From the NCBI GenBank assembly GCA_020747015.1, contig JAGTJM010000022.1, forward strand, positions 62,001 through 126,000: 64,000 nucleotides of DNA. Direction: 5' to 3'. Positions 44,828 through 56,290 of the stretch are shown here, piece by piece. The first letter of the stretch is position 1. Every line of letters starts with the position of its first letter. Both the position numbers and the translations under genes were made by a program. The notes under the pieces are model-generated. The model searched no databases. It was given only the letters and a program-made list of their open reading frames with translations, and was not told the origin of the DNA. The stretch comes from Pyrenochaeta sp. MPI-SDFR-AT-0127. Its lineage: Eukaryota; Ascomycota; Dothideomycetes; Pleosporales; Cucurbitariaceae.

Positions 44828-46610
44828 GGAGGGGCACAGATTCTGTGTAATGGACGGTGATGGCGGGGCCAGGTCTTGGGATGGGAGTCGTTTGCAGGCG
44901 TTATATCAGACTGGCAGAGACCAACAAAATGGTCCGAGCCTGTGGATTGCAATGCACGGAGATTCGAAGCGGGCCGGAGGCATTAGTAGACCGATGTCGC
45001 AAACGGCTCTTAAGCATGGTTGTACGGCTTGTCAGAGCACATCAGAGAGGTTGTATCCGCTAGAGGACGTAGCCAGAAAATGCTCCGGCGACTGGGCGTG
45101 CGAGGCGCGGTGCTGAGGCACGGCAGCCAGGGCACGTAAGGGTGGAGGTGGGATTGCAGGCAGCGAAAGGAGCCGGGGAAGCCAGACGCCTGGCCGGGAG
45201 CAGCGGTTGACAGCGTGTCGCTCTGTCGCCCAGGCACGCTGCGAGAGAACAGGCGAGGGCAGGGCCGCCGTCATGGCGACCGTTTGGTGGGGTTTCTCAG
45301 GAGGTTTCCTGACGGCCATGCTACCGTTACGTCGGCCAGGTCCGCCTAGGCTGCATTGGGCCCGCGCGGCTAGCCCCAAGCAGAGGCAGGTAGGGCTTTG
45401 CCGCGGCCATGATTCAACCCAGATTGCTCCAAGTTATGCCGTCGTGGCGATCATCCACGGGTGTTTCTGAGTGCAACCGCAATTAGCACCTCTGCCCACC
45501 TTCGATGCTGGGGACGCTGCACGGCGGGCGGGAAGCACGTGCCACATCCACCGCCGCCTTGCGCAACCGCACAAAACCACCCCTCGGCGGCCACCAGCGA
45601 CCACCACCAGCCGACACTGACGCGCCAGATCAGACGTGCAGACATGCAGCCGTGCAGATGCCCTACACCTCCTTGCCTCGACCCCGGACTCATGGATGCT
45701 CGATACTGGCGCTGAGCAATACTCTTTGCCCCGCGCCTGCATGCCACTGTAACCATCCACCTCCCTCGTGGTCCCCGGCCAAACGCTTATTTCGGGCCCA
45801 AGGGCACCACGGGCTGTCGATGCACCGCACCTTTGGCCCGTGTGGGTTGAGAACGAGCAAATCGTCGTCAGATAGCCCTCGCGTAGCAGTCGTTTCCTGC
45901 TTGAACACGGCGTCTGCCCAGGGCTCAATCACGACAATGCTAGTCTAGACTGTGGCAATCAGCTGCCAGGAATGCTATCCTAGCATCGCCATAATACCTG
46001 TGCTGCATGTGCGGGGGGCCATCCCACCCTCGTCTGAGCTATGGATCCTCGGAGCAATAACTGCCAGTCATCCATGCCATCGATAAGAGATGCTCTGGGT
46101 ATCCTACGGGACGGTTGAGTTCAAACTTCAACCTCAACGTTAATGTTAACGTCAACGTCAACCTCAACGCCAGGGGTATGAAACGGCTGCTGTGTGCCTG
46201 CCCCTAGTACCGTGCAACCTCACACAGCGCTGAATAACGAGCAATCAGGAGCGTGCACGTAAGGTCATGTTTGAATTATTCATATTAGGTAAATTGCCAA
46301 AAGGTGTTGTCTGTGCCTTGACATTGCACAGAAATGTCATGACTTGCAAACCCTAGGCGCCATTGGACCCTGCTCGTGTGCTGTGCTAGTAAAGATCAAA
46401 AATCGGGTTATCATGCAGAGACCTGTGGACAACTCTCAGAGCTCTGAGAGGCTGGAAACCAGGCTTCATAACTCCGCAGGAATGATGTACAGGAAAGTCA
46501 AAATAATGTAAAATCTGCTTGAGGTATCGTGAAAGTAATATACCACCAGCCCCTCCCCCAGAGATTATCAAAAAGAATTTCGTGTCGTAACAATCATAGC
46601 CTGGACGGTA
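44828..46610. other. GlcNAc kinase promoter and NGT1 3' flank
   Basis: No gene recognised. 44828-46000 is GC-rich. A CACAAAA core (45570-45576) fits the Ndt80-site core but not its first base. A TCAACN hexamer repeat lies at 46127-46169. Confidence 0.5.
46127..46169. repeat. Hexamer repeat (TCAACN) array
   Basis: Imperfect tandem TCAACC/TCAACG units interrupted by the palindromic stretch GTTAATGTTAAC. Confidence 0.75.
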
Positions 46611-48196
46611 TCAAACCTTCTCAGCGTCGCCATGCGGACTAATAACATGGGCCTTCGGAGCAACGTCTGCTACCGTCTCATCTGTAAACTCAACGTCCTT
46701 CTCCAAAGAGACAGTATCTTCGACCTTCCACAGAATGACCGGAAGAGCGACCAGCAGACTGCCAGCAAGAAGGCCCCAGTTGGACGCAAACATGTTCATG
46801 TACGGAATCTTCAGGTCATCCAGGCGCCAAGTGATGGCACCACCAGCGGACTGAATACCCTTGTAGAAACCGGCAAAGTTGGCAAGTTTACGGCCATTGT
46901 TCGTCAAGGCACCCATGAACCAGTAGACGCAGGTCTGCCAGGCAGCATCAGAGAAGCCGTAGAACATGTAGAGCACAAAAGGCCCAGCGTAGCCAGAGTC
47001 AGACCAGTCCTTTTTCGCATTGGCCTTGTCCTCGGCCCAAGCACGGTCGTACGTCTTCTGGAACATGTAGCCGAAGCCCCATATGATCATAATGGTTGCG
47101 AATAGAGCACCCCAAGCCGCCTTGGCACGAGTTGTTCGACGGACGCCCTTGAAGTCGAGGGCGAAGCCAAACACGTAAGCCCCAATGATCTGCATGATGT
47201 AGTAGACTACACCGTTCAGCGCTCGCGTGCGGGTATTGAAGTACGCGCCATTGACCTCAGTGAAATGATAGGTGTAGAACCAATTGGAGGCGAGGAACAT
47301 GGGGAATAAGAGGATGATATATGGGTCCGTGAAGAACGTCTGCCACAAACCAACGATTTCAGACTTCCAAGAGGGATGCTTCATGACGATGACTTTGGAG
47401 CCATCCGAGCGGATAACATCCCTTGCATCGACAAGCGTCCATGCGAGAGCCGCACCGATAATGGTGAGAATGAGGAATCCGACGTAGGTGCCGTCCGTAA
47501 CAGCAGCAGCAGTCGTTGTGTTCATATTTTGACCAAGGGGAATCTGTTTTCGTCAGCGACTTCGTCTTGTAGAGGAAACCTCGTGTTGCACGAATGAGGG
47601 GGATGACCTACCAAACTGCCGATCACAGCGCCCAAGTTGAAGATCATCCAGAACCATGAAATGTAGCGGCCTTTTGACTCCTCAGGTGGGTAGGACATCA
47701 TGATGGCTCCCTGAGCGCACCAGAGTAGACCGGCGCACACACCAAGCAGTGCACCAGCAAAAGTGGTGAAGCCCAGATTCTGTGTGTGATTGTAACTGAG
47801 GTAGGAAGCCACATAGACGGAGTAGCCGACGCCGCCAAAGGACAAAGCAGTGCGAATGCCGAGCTTATTGGTGAAGGTTCCAGCGAAGAATCCCACCACG
47901 GCAAAGGTTGAGTACAAGGCTGTGTTTGCGCGATTGTTTGCGGTCGGATCAAGCTGGCCGCCACCTCCCATGCCGTTGAGAGCATTGAACATGCCGGGAC
48001 ACATGAAGCAGACGAAGGAAACAATGACCAGTTGAACCGGGGGTGAGGCGAACCATGGCAGCTTGTAGCCGGCAATGGTGAAGCGCTTGTACTTCCACGA
48101 GTTGGGCAGCTCGAGCAGGTTGCTGTCGGTCAGCGAATGCTCTGGAGAATGGACATCGTGGCCAGGCAGAGTATCCTTCTCGTTGGTCGACGACAT
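46611..48196 (-). CDS. NGT1: MFS transporter of the Ngt1/UNC93-like group, probable GlcNAc transporter
   Basis: Two exons, 47612-48196 and 46611-47543 (505 aa), with intron 47544-47611 in phase (VIGSL-IPLGQN). The start at 48196 (MSSTNEK) follows conserved usage; upstream codons lack an ATG. About 11-12 transmembrane helices are visible. They include LVIVSFVCFMCPGMFNALNGMGGGGQ near the N-terminus, GALLGVCAGLLWCAQGAIMMSYPPEESKGRYISWFW, and GPFVLYMFYGFSDAAWQTCVYWFMGALTNN. The family is the UNC93/DUF895-type MFS, which includes fungal Ngt1, the plasma-membrane GlcNAc:H+ importer. The gene is divergent from NAG1. Family is firm; the substrate is inferred from the cluster. Confidence 0.88.
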
Positions 48197-49489
48197 TGTG
48201 GGTTGCGCGGTTGGATGCAGCCGTCCTTGGGGCACGATGCGGAGTGGATCCTCGCAAGTGACGTAGGTCTTGTCAGGGCCGATGAAGACTAGGAGAGCGA
48301 GCGAGCAGAACCAGGTAAGAAATACTTGCGTGCTCGAGCTCAGGCCACTGCGATAGCCCCAGCCTATATTTAAAGTGTGGTTTGATGTGCGATGAAAGCG
48401 AGGGGCACCTCCGTCTTAAGCATCTGTCAGCTAGGGTCCTTACACGGTCCATTCACGCTCCAATCTCCCTGAGCTACCCATATGTGGGCAAACGCGGCGG
48501 GCGTTAGCACGCGACACCCTCTGGCCTGGGAGATAATGAAAGTTCACGCCTCCAAAGTCGAGGATTCGCTGGCACCGCGCAAACGCCTCCAACCAGCACA
48601 CTCCCGTATTTCGCGACCCCAGTCTGTAACACGGCAGGGCCCCCAGGGCCAAGTAGTAGCAGGCAGGAGCAGCACTACAGCGCGGCGCACCGCTGCAGCC
48701 ATTCGGGAGGCGCTCACAAGTGCTTCTCGGAAGGCAGCTGAGGCTTGAAGCGGGGGCAGTGGACGGCTGGCGTATCGAGGATCACACGATGCGCAGTGTT
48801 TGCCTTGACCCCGTTGGTTGCCAGGATCGTATCCCGGCACAAAAAGACGACCTAAAAATCGCCGGTCCCAGCCACTTGCAACGTCCTCCCCTTGCCACCC
48901 CTAGGCCGAAATGTAACATGACCATCGGCGTCTCTATCAAAACTGTCAGATGTCAGGCCTTCGCGGCCATGCTCACTATCGTGATGCGCCAGCCCACCTG
49001 CAACTTCCTGTCAGGGCTAACATGCAAAGCAAGCTCAACCACCATGTCCCTCGCCCGTCGGGAAACATGACACTTTGCGTACTAACTCATGCTGCCGTAG
49101 CATGACAGCAAGCGGGGGCCGTCTTCCTCTCAGCATCCACAGATAGGCGCGTTGTACCACCATGTTCACTTTACCGTCCATCGGAGCGTCTTGTGGCTTG
49201 TATGACCCACCACGAGCCCATTGTGCTGCGACAGACGGAAATGGAGCGACCGTCTCGCAGAGAACGTGTTCGAATCCGGCAACTCTGGCCGCCGTCACGT
49301 CGTGACAAAGAGGACCCTTGATTGATGAACGAGCTTGCGACCCTACATTGCCCCACGAGAGTGACGTGAAGTCTCCATGTTTCCCACATATACCTATGCC
49401 CTTCCCGCTGCCATGCACGGCGGGACCCAGCACCTTACTGCTCACACAGGCACCAACACTACTCAGTACTACAGACAAGATAACGCACC
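48197..49489. promoter_or_regulatory. Divergent promoter of NGT1 and NAG1
   Basis: A 1.3-kb head-to-head region without a recognisable gene. It holds an AT-rich TATA-like stretch at 48365-48374 (NGT1 side) and one exact match to the Ndt80 site consensus at 48836-48844. Confidence 0.55.
48836..48844 (+). promoter_or_regulatory. Candidate Ndt80-type site (MSE) in the NGT1/NAG1 promoter
   Basis: GGCACAAAA matches the yeast middle-sporulation element gNCRCAAAW at all positions. RON1 belongs to the Ndt80 family. One match in 1.3 kb is only weakly beyond chance. Confidence 0.35.
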
Positions 49490-50840
49490 ATGTATGCATA
49501 TGCAATGCCTTATCGTTATCCAACAGCACGCTTACCGCTTACAGGCGGCTGATCATAAAAGACGATCCTCAGGCTGCGTCCAAGTACATTGCTGATTACA
49601 TTATTGGTGCATACTTTCACACCCTTGCGTCCAGTACACAGTCAGCTAACGCCTTCATATAGAACGCATCAAAGCCTTCAACCCTACTCCACAGAGGCCT
49701 TTCGTCCTTGGCCTGCCCACTGGAAGCAGCCCCGTTCTGGTCTACCAACATCTCGTCCAGCGCCACAAAGCAGGCGAAGTCTCGTTCCAAAATGTGGTCA
49801 CGTTCAATATGGTACAGTCTATTGCCCTGCAGCAGTGCCACACCCTTGGCTCAATACTATGTAGCACAAGCGTGACTGTGAGAGCGTTACTGACCCAATT
49901 AGGACGAGTATGTCGGGATCCCTCGAGATCACCCGGAAAGCTATCACAGCTTCATGTACAAGCATTTCTTCTCACATGTTGACGTGAAGCCCGACAACAT
50001 CAATATTCTCAACGGCAACGCGCCCGACCTAGAAGCCGAGTGCCACGAGTATGAAGAGAAGATTAAGCGTGCAGGCGGCATTGAACTGTTCCTCGGCGGA
50101 ATCGGACCTGACGGGCACCTTGCGTTCAATGAGCCAGGTTCCAGCCTCAAGTCGCGGACACGTGTGAAGACGCTCGCCTATGACACAATACTCGCAAACT
50201 CAAGATTTTTCGGGAACAACCTGGACCAAGTGCCCAGGATGGCATTGACAGTGGGAGTTCAGACAGTGCTTGATGTAAGTAACACAGCCCATGTACACAT
50301 CAGCAGTGTCTCACACGCTGCAGGCGCGCGAAGTCATTATCATCATTATAGGCGCCCATAAAGCCATGGCCCTTCAAAGATGCATTGAAGGCGGTGTAAA
50401 TCATATGTGGACGCTGTCTAGCCTGCAGCTGCACCCACATCCAATGATTGTTGTTGACGAGGATGCTACATTGGAGCTGCAGGTGAAGACTGTCAAGGTA
50501 GGCCAAGAAGTCTGGCTTCTTGCAGATTGGTGCTAACATGACGAAGTATTTCAAGAGCATTGAGATGGTCGCCAACGAACTTGGGTTCCGACAGAAACTT
50601 CCCAGAAAACGCGACTCCCTTATAGACGAGGGCCCCTTGCTAGCTCCCGAGTCCCAAACCTCATCCCAGGCGCACGGTATCAAGTTGACTGTGCCGCAAT
50701 TTGACATATCTCGATCAGCCAGTCCAGTCTTGGAACCAATGAGCGCTCGATTGTCTGACCAGGAAGCCAAAACACTTTGGTCCATGGATGAACTCGAAGA
50801 TCAGCCGTCAATCCGGATGAGCGCTCGCGTCGCCACTTGA
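49490..50840 (+). CDS. NAG1: Glucosamine-6-phosphate deaminase (isomerising)
   Basis: Six exons: 49490-49491 (first two bases of ATG), 49545-49606, 49663-49811, 49903-50274, 50324-50497, 50547-50840; 350 aa. The start codon is AT|G, split by intron 49492-49544 (donor GTATGC, acceptor TTACAG). This alone yields the conserved N-terminus MRLIIKDDPQAAS. Catalytic motifs are LGLPTGSSP, FNMDEYVGIPRDHPES (Asp of NMDEY), GGIGPDGHLAFNEPGSS (Asp, His, Glu of the ring-opening site) and GAHKAMAL. The C-terminal ~75 residues extend beyond the bacterial NagB core. It converts glucosamine-6-P to fructose-6-P and ammonium, the last step of GlcNAc use. Confidence 0.95.
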
Positions 50841-51514
50841 AAATCTGAATCTTGCTAGACGCGTTGGAAGACATTGCAGTTTGATTAGGATTTTGGTTTT
50901 GCAAGCTGGCAACCCCTCCCTCGTTACACATTGATTTCTCCTGAACATTGTGGCCGGTGCAGAGGACTGGGAATTAAATTGTTGTCAAGAAGGGTGGCGC
51001 ATGGAACCAATGAGCTATGATTTGAATCCCAATTTAAAAGTACGATGGCACGGTCTGCATGGAGGATACTGTGTATATGCATTGATGAGTTCATGACCTT
51101 GGGACAAGTGTCTGTATTTGTATGTCGTCGAGCTCGGCTTGCCTATCGTGCTGGTACGATGAAGGCACGTAAGTCAGGGGGACCATTTAGACGCACGTAT
51201 GTAGACAACAGATGTAAGATATGACGTATATGGGTATTCTTATTTCTTTGCCTCGAGTACACTATACATTCTCCGCTGATGCTGGACTCGATTCCTTGTG
51301 CAATTGCTGCAATGTGTGACCTCACCCCATGGTGTTGGGCATGTGAATGGGCAGCAAACCCAGAAGGGGCAGCCGAGGCACATGCAGTACCTTCCCCTTC
51401 CATGGATCAAGGCCGATGCTAGCTTCCCCAGCTTTCAATGACAACAACAACCACGCTCACCCCTCAAAAACATGGTCCAGACAGCTGTCTCGCATACAGC
51501 ACCAGCCGCCCAGC
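50841..51514. other. Intergenic region, NAG1 3' flank and TMEM135-like promoter
   Basis: No separate gene recognised. An in-frame ATG at 51347 could extend the downstream protein by 56 residues. Confidence 0.5.
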
Positions 51515-53186
51515 ATGTCGTCCGCAAGCGCACCGCAGCCATCGCCATCCGGTAAGCCTGAGGGCGGGACAAGGCAACCAATGGACCCAATACTGCGCAA
51601 TGCGCTGCGCTACACAATCAGCGCAAAGGAGTACCAGTTGCTGCACCAGTACCTCCTGTCGCGCGCACCGGCTGTGAAGAAGAGAACACTGCATCCGAGG
51701 ACATATGATGCCATCACCAAAGGGCCGGATGACTACAATGTTGCAGCCATCCGCGCGTCGCTGCGTCTCGGCGTGTTGACTTTCTCCGGATTGAAGGCGT
51801 GGGAGCTGATTAGCACGAGAGTGTTGGCGCGCGGAACAGAGCAAAGGTAGTGACGGCCTTCAAACTCCCAAAGACATGATGCTGACCGTGGTGGTTAGAC
51901 GACAACCCCGATTGCCTCTTTGGAAGTCCCCACATGTCCGCTTGAGCAGCTCGCTCGCCTTGATCCTTCTCTTCCACCGACTCTTGCGCCGCTTCTTCGT
52001 CCGACTCCGCGAAAGTCTTCTCAGTAATGATGCTCGCTCCTTCCGACGCCGGAACCCGCGCGTCTCCCGCTCATTGACGTCTCGATTGGCACCAGCCATT
52101 GGGTCTAGCTTGGCTGGCTTCTTCCTCGCTGTATACCCCGGGGACCAGTTGCGTATCACAATGGCCATCTACATATTCACACGAGCGCTGGAGTTCTGCT
52201 ATAATTACTTGGAGGAGCTCGGATACTTTAAGAATAGGCCAGCTTGGTTTGGTTCGTGGATGATTATGCCTGTAGCATGCGGACAGTTACTGCATGCGTT
52301 CGTGTTTGACCGAGACTGTTTCCCGACTGGAGTGGGAAACTACATCATGGGCAACTCTCCTGAGTATCTCCAGAAACGACCAGCAGACTACCCCCGGAAT
52401 CTGCCATGGCCTGGCACATACGACATTGTTGATAGCCTAGCGGAGATTTCAAGGCAGCGCTGGCCGCCCTTTGTGTCGCCTATCTTGTTCCCTAACCACG
52501 AAACGCTTCCGAAGAGTCTTACCTCAATTTCTTCAATTACTTCTCCGGCACATCCGGCCATCAAGTCACTATCATGCGCCCTCCTCCACCCACAAGACCC
52601 ATCTTGCCTTCGCACCTATGTGCAATATTGGATCCAAGCCTTCCCCAAGGTTGCCCGCTTCTTCACCATCTTATTTGCCGCAATGAGTATTCCACGCTAC
52701 AAGGCTTTCCTAGACTCTCCGGTAGCGGCAGTCAACAAATTAGCGAAGAGCATACTTCGTATGTCGCTCTTCATCTCCGGAGCTATCGGCACGAGCTGGG
52801 GCTCTATCTGCCTCTTCCAGAATATCCTTCCTCGCAACTTCCTGCCTACCCAACGGTGGTTCTTTGGGGGGTTCCTCGGTGGTCTGTGGGCATTCCTTGA
52901 GCGCAAGGGTGGGCGCGGTAACTTCTTGTACACTGCGAGGATGTCGCTTGATTCGCTTTGGAAGGTGGGCATAAAACGAGGTTGGTGGAGAGGTATCAAG
53001 AATGGGGATGTGCTGTTGTTTGTGTTGAGCTTGGCCACAGTAAATGTGCTGTATGAGATGTCGCCGAGGTCTGTAAACAGTGGCGTTGCGCGAAAAGGCT
53101 TGGGGGTTTTGAGGGGAGAGGGGTGGGTTGATCGGGCGACACTACCTAGAGAAGGCCAGCCTAAGAAGACAGATGACGAAGATTAA
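51515..53186 (+). CDS. TMEM135-like multi-pass membrane protein
   Basis: Two exons, 51515-51846 and 51899-53186 (539 aa), with intron 51847-51898 (branch CTGAC) joined in phase (GTEQR-R-QPRLP). The N-terminal segment DPILRNALRYTISAKEYQLLHQYLL is conserved in fungal homologues. Several hydrophobic helices follow, including LAPAIGSSLAGFFLAVYPGD and FTILFAAMSIPRYKAFL. The C-terminal part (YYLF-like repeats, CLFQNILPRNFLPTQRWFFGGFLGGLWAFLER) matches the TMEM135/PXMP-like domain, linked in animals to mitochondria and peroxisomes. Function in fungi is poorly known. The start at 51515 is the one just before the conserved region; the in-frame ATG at 51347 is an alternative. Confidence 0.85.
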
Positions 53187-53534
53187 AGTTATACTCCCAT
53201 CGGAGCAGTATAGCACATTCGGGTTTTAGTAGTATGAGATACGACATGTACGATGTGGGCCATTGTGTTAGTTTTGTAGTTTTAATTATAATGCTTATAC
53301 ATGCTTCTTTCATATTTTAGTGCCCGTTGGCTCGAGTGAACTTATGATGTAACCTTCAGATGTTGGTGCCGGCTCTGTCAGAAATTGACATTGTCCAATA
53401 ATGCCTGAAAACACGTGAGGGCGCGCATCACAGACATGGGGGAACTTATGGCCTGATCTCGATAAATTTGAACACCAGGACTGCACCACCGTATCTCCCT
53501 CCTTACGCTCTGCAACCACGATAAACTATCAATC
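53187..53534. other. SFH5 promoter and TMEM135-like 3' flank
   Basis: No gene recognised; AT-rich around 53280-53320. Confidence 0.5.
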
Positions 53535-54786
53535 ATGGCCGCAAAACCGGAAGAAATCAGATCAACACCTACTGAGGGCGCTGGTTTGTTCGGCGATGCA
53601 AATAAACAACTGGACGCTAAAGCCGAACCCGAGTCCGCACCCGAATCCGTACCTGAGCCTGTACCAGAGTCCGTATCAAAGTCCGTACCTGAGCCTGTAG
53701 CGAAGAAAGATGAACCACTTCCAGACAATGCAGGAATTGAAAGTACGACTGCGCATGTAGCCCAACTCTCAGTCGCCGACAAGGAGGAGCCAGCAAAGAC
53801 GACAGAAGAAGCGACCGCCGTTGCAGCAGTCTCCATACCTACTGAACCCAACGCGTCCACTGCAGACACCGCCACCCCAGAGACTAGCCCCGTGTGGCCC
53901 GAGACGCCACCAGACCACCCTCTTACAAAATTCTACGATGCATTCGAGAGTCTCGTAACAGAAGCTGCGCACAATGAAGTCTACGGCCTCGAGCTGTCCA
54001 AGTCAAATCCCTTCCTTACGAAGCTCATACTACAGAAATTCCTGCGCGCAAACCAAAACGATTTGGAAAAGGGGAAGAAACAACTACTTGAGACGCTGAA
54101 GTGGAGGAAGGAATTCAATCCCACCAAAGCCGCAGACGAGAGTTTCGAAAAAGGCAGGTTTGAGGGATTGGGCTATGTTCTTGAGATCGAGGGTGTACCA
54201 GAGAGTCTGAATAAGAAGGATGTTGTGACATTCAATATCTATGGAGCGGTAAAAGATAATAAGGCTACGTTTGGGGACCTGGAAGGGTACGCTGCTTTTC
54301 TTTTCTACTGTCTAGATATTAATATTACCGTACTAACAATACAATTATAGATTCCTCCGCTGGCGCGTCGGCCTGATGGAGAAGTCGGTCCAGAAGCTCA
54401 ACCTCAGCGCTGCCACCCAACCCATCCCGAATTACAACGAGGGCCCTGACCCGTACCAAGGTTTCCAGATTCACGACTACCTTCAAGTCTCGTTCCTACG
54501 TCAAGACCCTCAAGTCAAAGCCGCGACCAAGGAAACCATTGCACTTCTCCAAAGCCACTACCCTGAAACGCTTTCGCGAAAGTTTTTCGTCAACGTTCCC
54601 ATCGTGATGGGCTGGCTGTATAGTGCTATGAAGATGGTCATAGCGAAGGAAACGGTTAAGAAATTCACGGTCTTGAGCTACGGGAACCAGCTCGCTACAG
54701 AGCTGGGCCCTAATATCCCCAAGGTTTACGGAGGGAGTGCTGGAGAGCTTAGTGAAATTGGCGAGGGCATGAACTTCAAGGAATAG
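53535..54786 (+). CDS. SFH5: Sec14-like phosphatidylinositol transfer protein
   Basis: Two exons, 53535-54286 and 54351-54786 (395 aa), with intron 54287-54350 carrying a perfect TACTAAC branch site and joined in phase (DLEG-FLRWRVG). Residues 1-125 are an acidic, low-complexity region with repeated PEPVPESV-type units. The CRAL-TRIO N domain (LTKLILQKFLRANQNDLEKGKKQLLETLKWRKEF) and the Sec14 lipid-binding domain (LRWRVGLMEKSVQKLNL ... QIHDYLQVSFLR ... YPETLSRKFFVNVPIVMGWLYSAMKMV ... LATELGPNIPKVYGG) follow. The family moves phosphatidylinositol between membranes at ER-plasma membrane contacts; yeast Sfh5 also binds haem. Confidence 0.95.
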
Positions 54787-56290
54787 AGAGGAAAGATAAG
54801 GGACCTGGAAAAGTGAATGCAGGGAAATAGAAGGCACTTAATGGTAGTGGGTTGTGGCGAGTTTACTGGCTCTGGTCAATTGGTGAGTGCTTGTACTGTA
54901 TGAGCTTCGAAGAAGTGATTCAGCGATTTCTTTTGGCTCTAAGAGCCCCAATATACCCTACTCAGTACTCCAATAAGGTTTGTCCAAGCGACGAAATATC
55001 AAAGGTTTCGATACTATTCTAGAGCATTGCGAATTATTTTTTTCCTTGCAGCAGCAGGCAAACTTCTATTGACTAGGTTTAATAGCAACTGTACAGGATA
55101 TTTAGGTATCTATTCTCCAACCAATTCCTAGTCCATGCCAAATAGCCGTACATATCATTGGAAACGTATGGTTAGACCGTATGAGCAAGCATCGAGACGT
55201 GAAGTGTACGAAAGCATGCCTCTGATATGGAACCGCTAAATGTTTGGCAGCGGTCAAACTTATAAAATGTTGAAGGTTGAACTAGCTTTCAAAGAGTCAG
55301 CAGAGGACTACGAGAGCATGCTGAAGCCAAGTGAAGTCAAGATGCGATCAGTTGAAAGATGAAAAGTCTCGAACGTTGTTCAATCATAGAGGCGAACCCC
55401 TCTGAGTTAGCATGAAGTTGTGTTCATCATAGCAGGAAATTGCGAAATAAATTAGATTCTTACCAAAGATTAGAGTTGCAGTCCACGGCCAGTATGTGCA
55501 TTACCAGATGGATTGGATGTGGCCTGAAGAGAAGTCAGCAACATGTCATTGATAATTATCATGGTGCTGCAGTTCCACATTGGAGAAATATCAGGTAATC
55601 GAACTTGTTTTGTTCCCCACTGGTAGGTCGGTATTTGATAGTACATAAGGTTGCTCATCATTGAAGAAGGTGTAGGAGTGTATGAAGGCGGACTGACCTA
55701 TTGCATCCAATCGTAGCCCAACAAAGTCCTGTTCGCATCAGTGCAGATGAATTACGGCTGCCCAACATCATGGGACAGTAAACCAGGCCGGCGCATTGGA
55801 GCAAAGAGGCTTTGGTGAATATGCGACGAATCGAGAGCACAAAAGCCCATGTTGATGGCACACTACATGATACCAAGCTAAACCAGCTTTTGAGTCCTAC
55901 AAAACTTGCAGCTGTTAGCTGGGGCTCTCAGACAACGTCATGTAATTATTTGATGTGATGTTGAGAGATCAGTATTCCCGTTTGGCTTGGGTGGTCGAAT
56001 CACCATAGAATGTATGATAGGGGCGACACGAATGTTCATCATGTAGAGAGTTGTGAGAAACATGGGGAGCGACTTACTGAAAGCTGGTTGTGGTGTGAAA
56101 GAGTAAAAGCAAAGATCGAAGTTTTGAAGGGAACTTTTCGCAGGCGGCGTTTTGTTTCGCCGGAGAGAAGAGGCCCGTGCACGTACTATCCTGCAACACG
56201 CGCCGGAGCACCCAACCCATACCAGGTGCGCTCCACTCCTCCATAGCTCCATATCAACAACCACCACATCAAGATCTATTGCTGAAAAAA
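54787..56290. other. 1.5-kb intergenic region
   Basis: No recognisable gene. Short minus-strand frames at 55470-55876 show no domain or splice support. Confidence 0.45.

Noticed and set aside
45434..45928. 164-aa minus-strand frame in the kinase/NGT1 gap
   Set aside because: GC-rich sequence is open in several frames at once; no domain or plausible gene structure.
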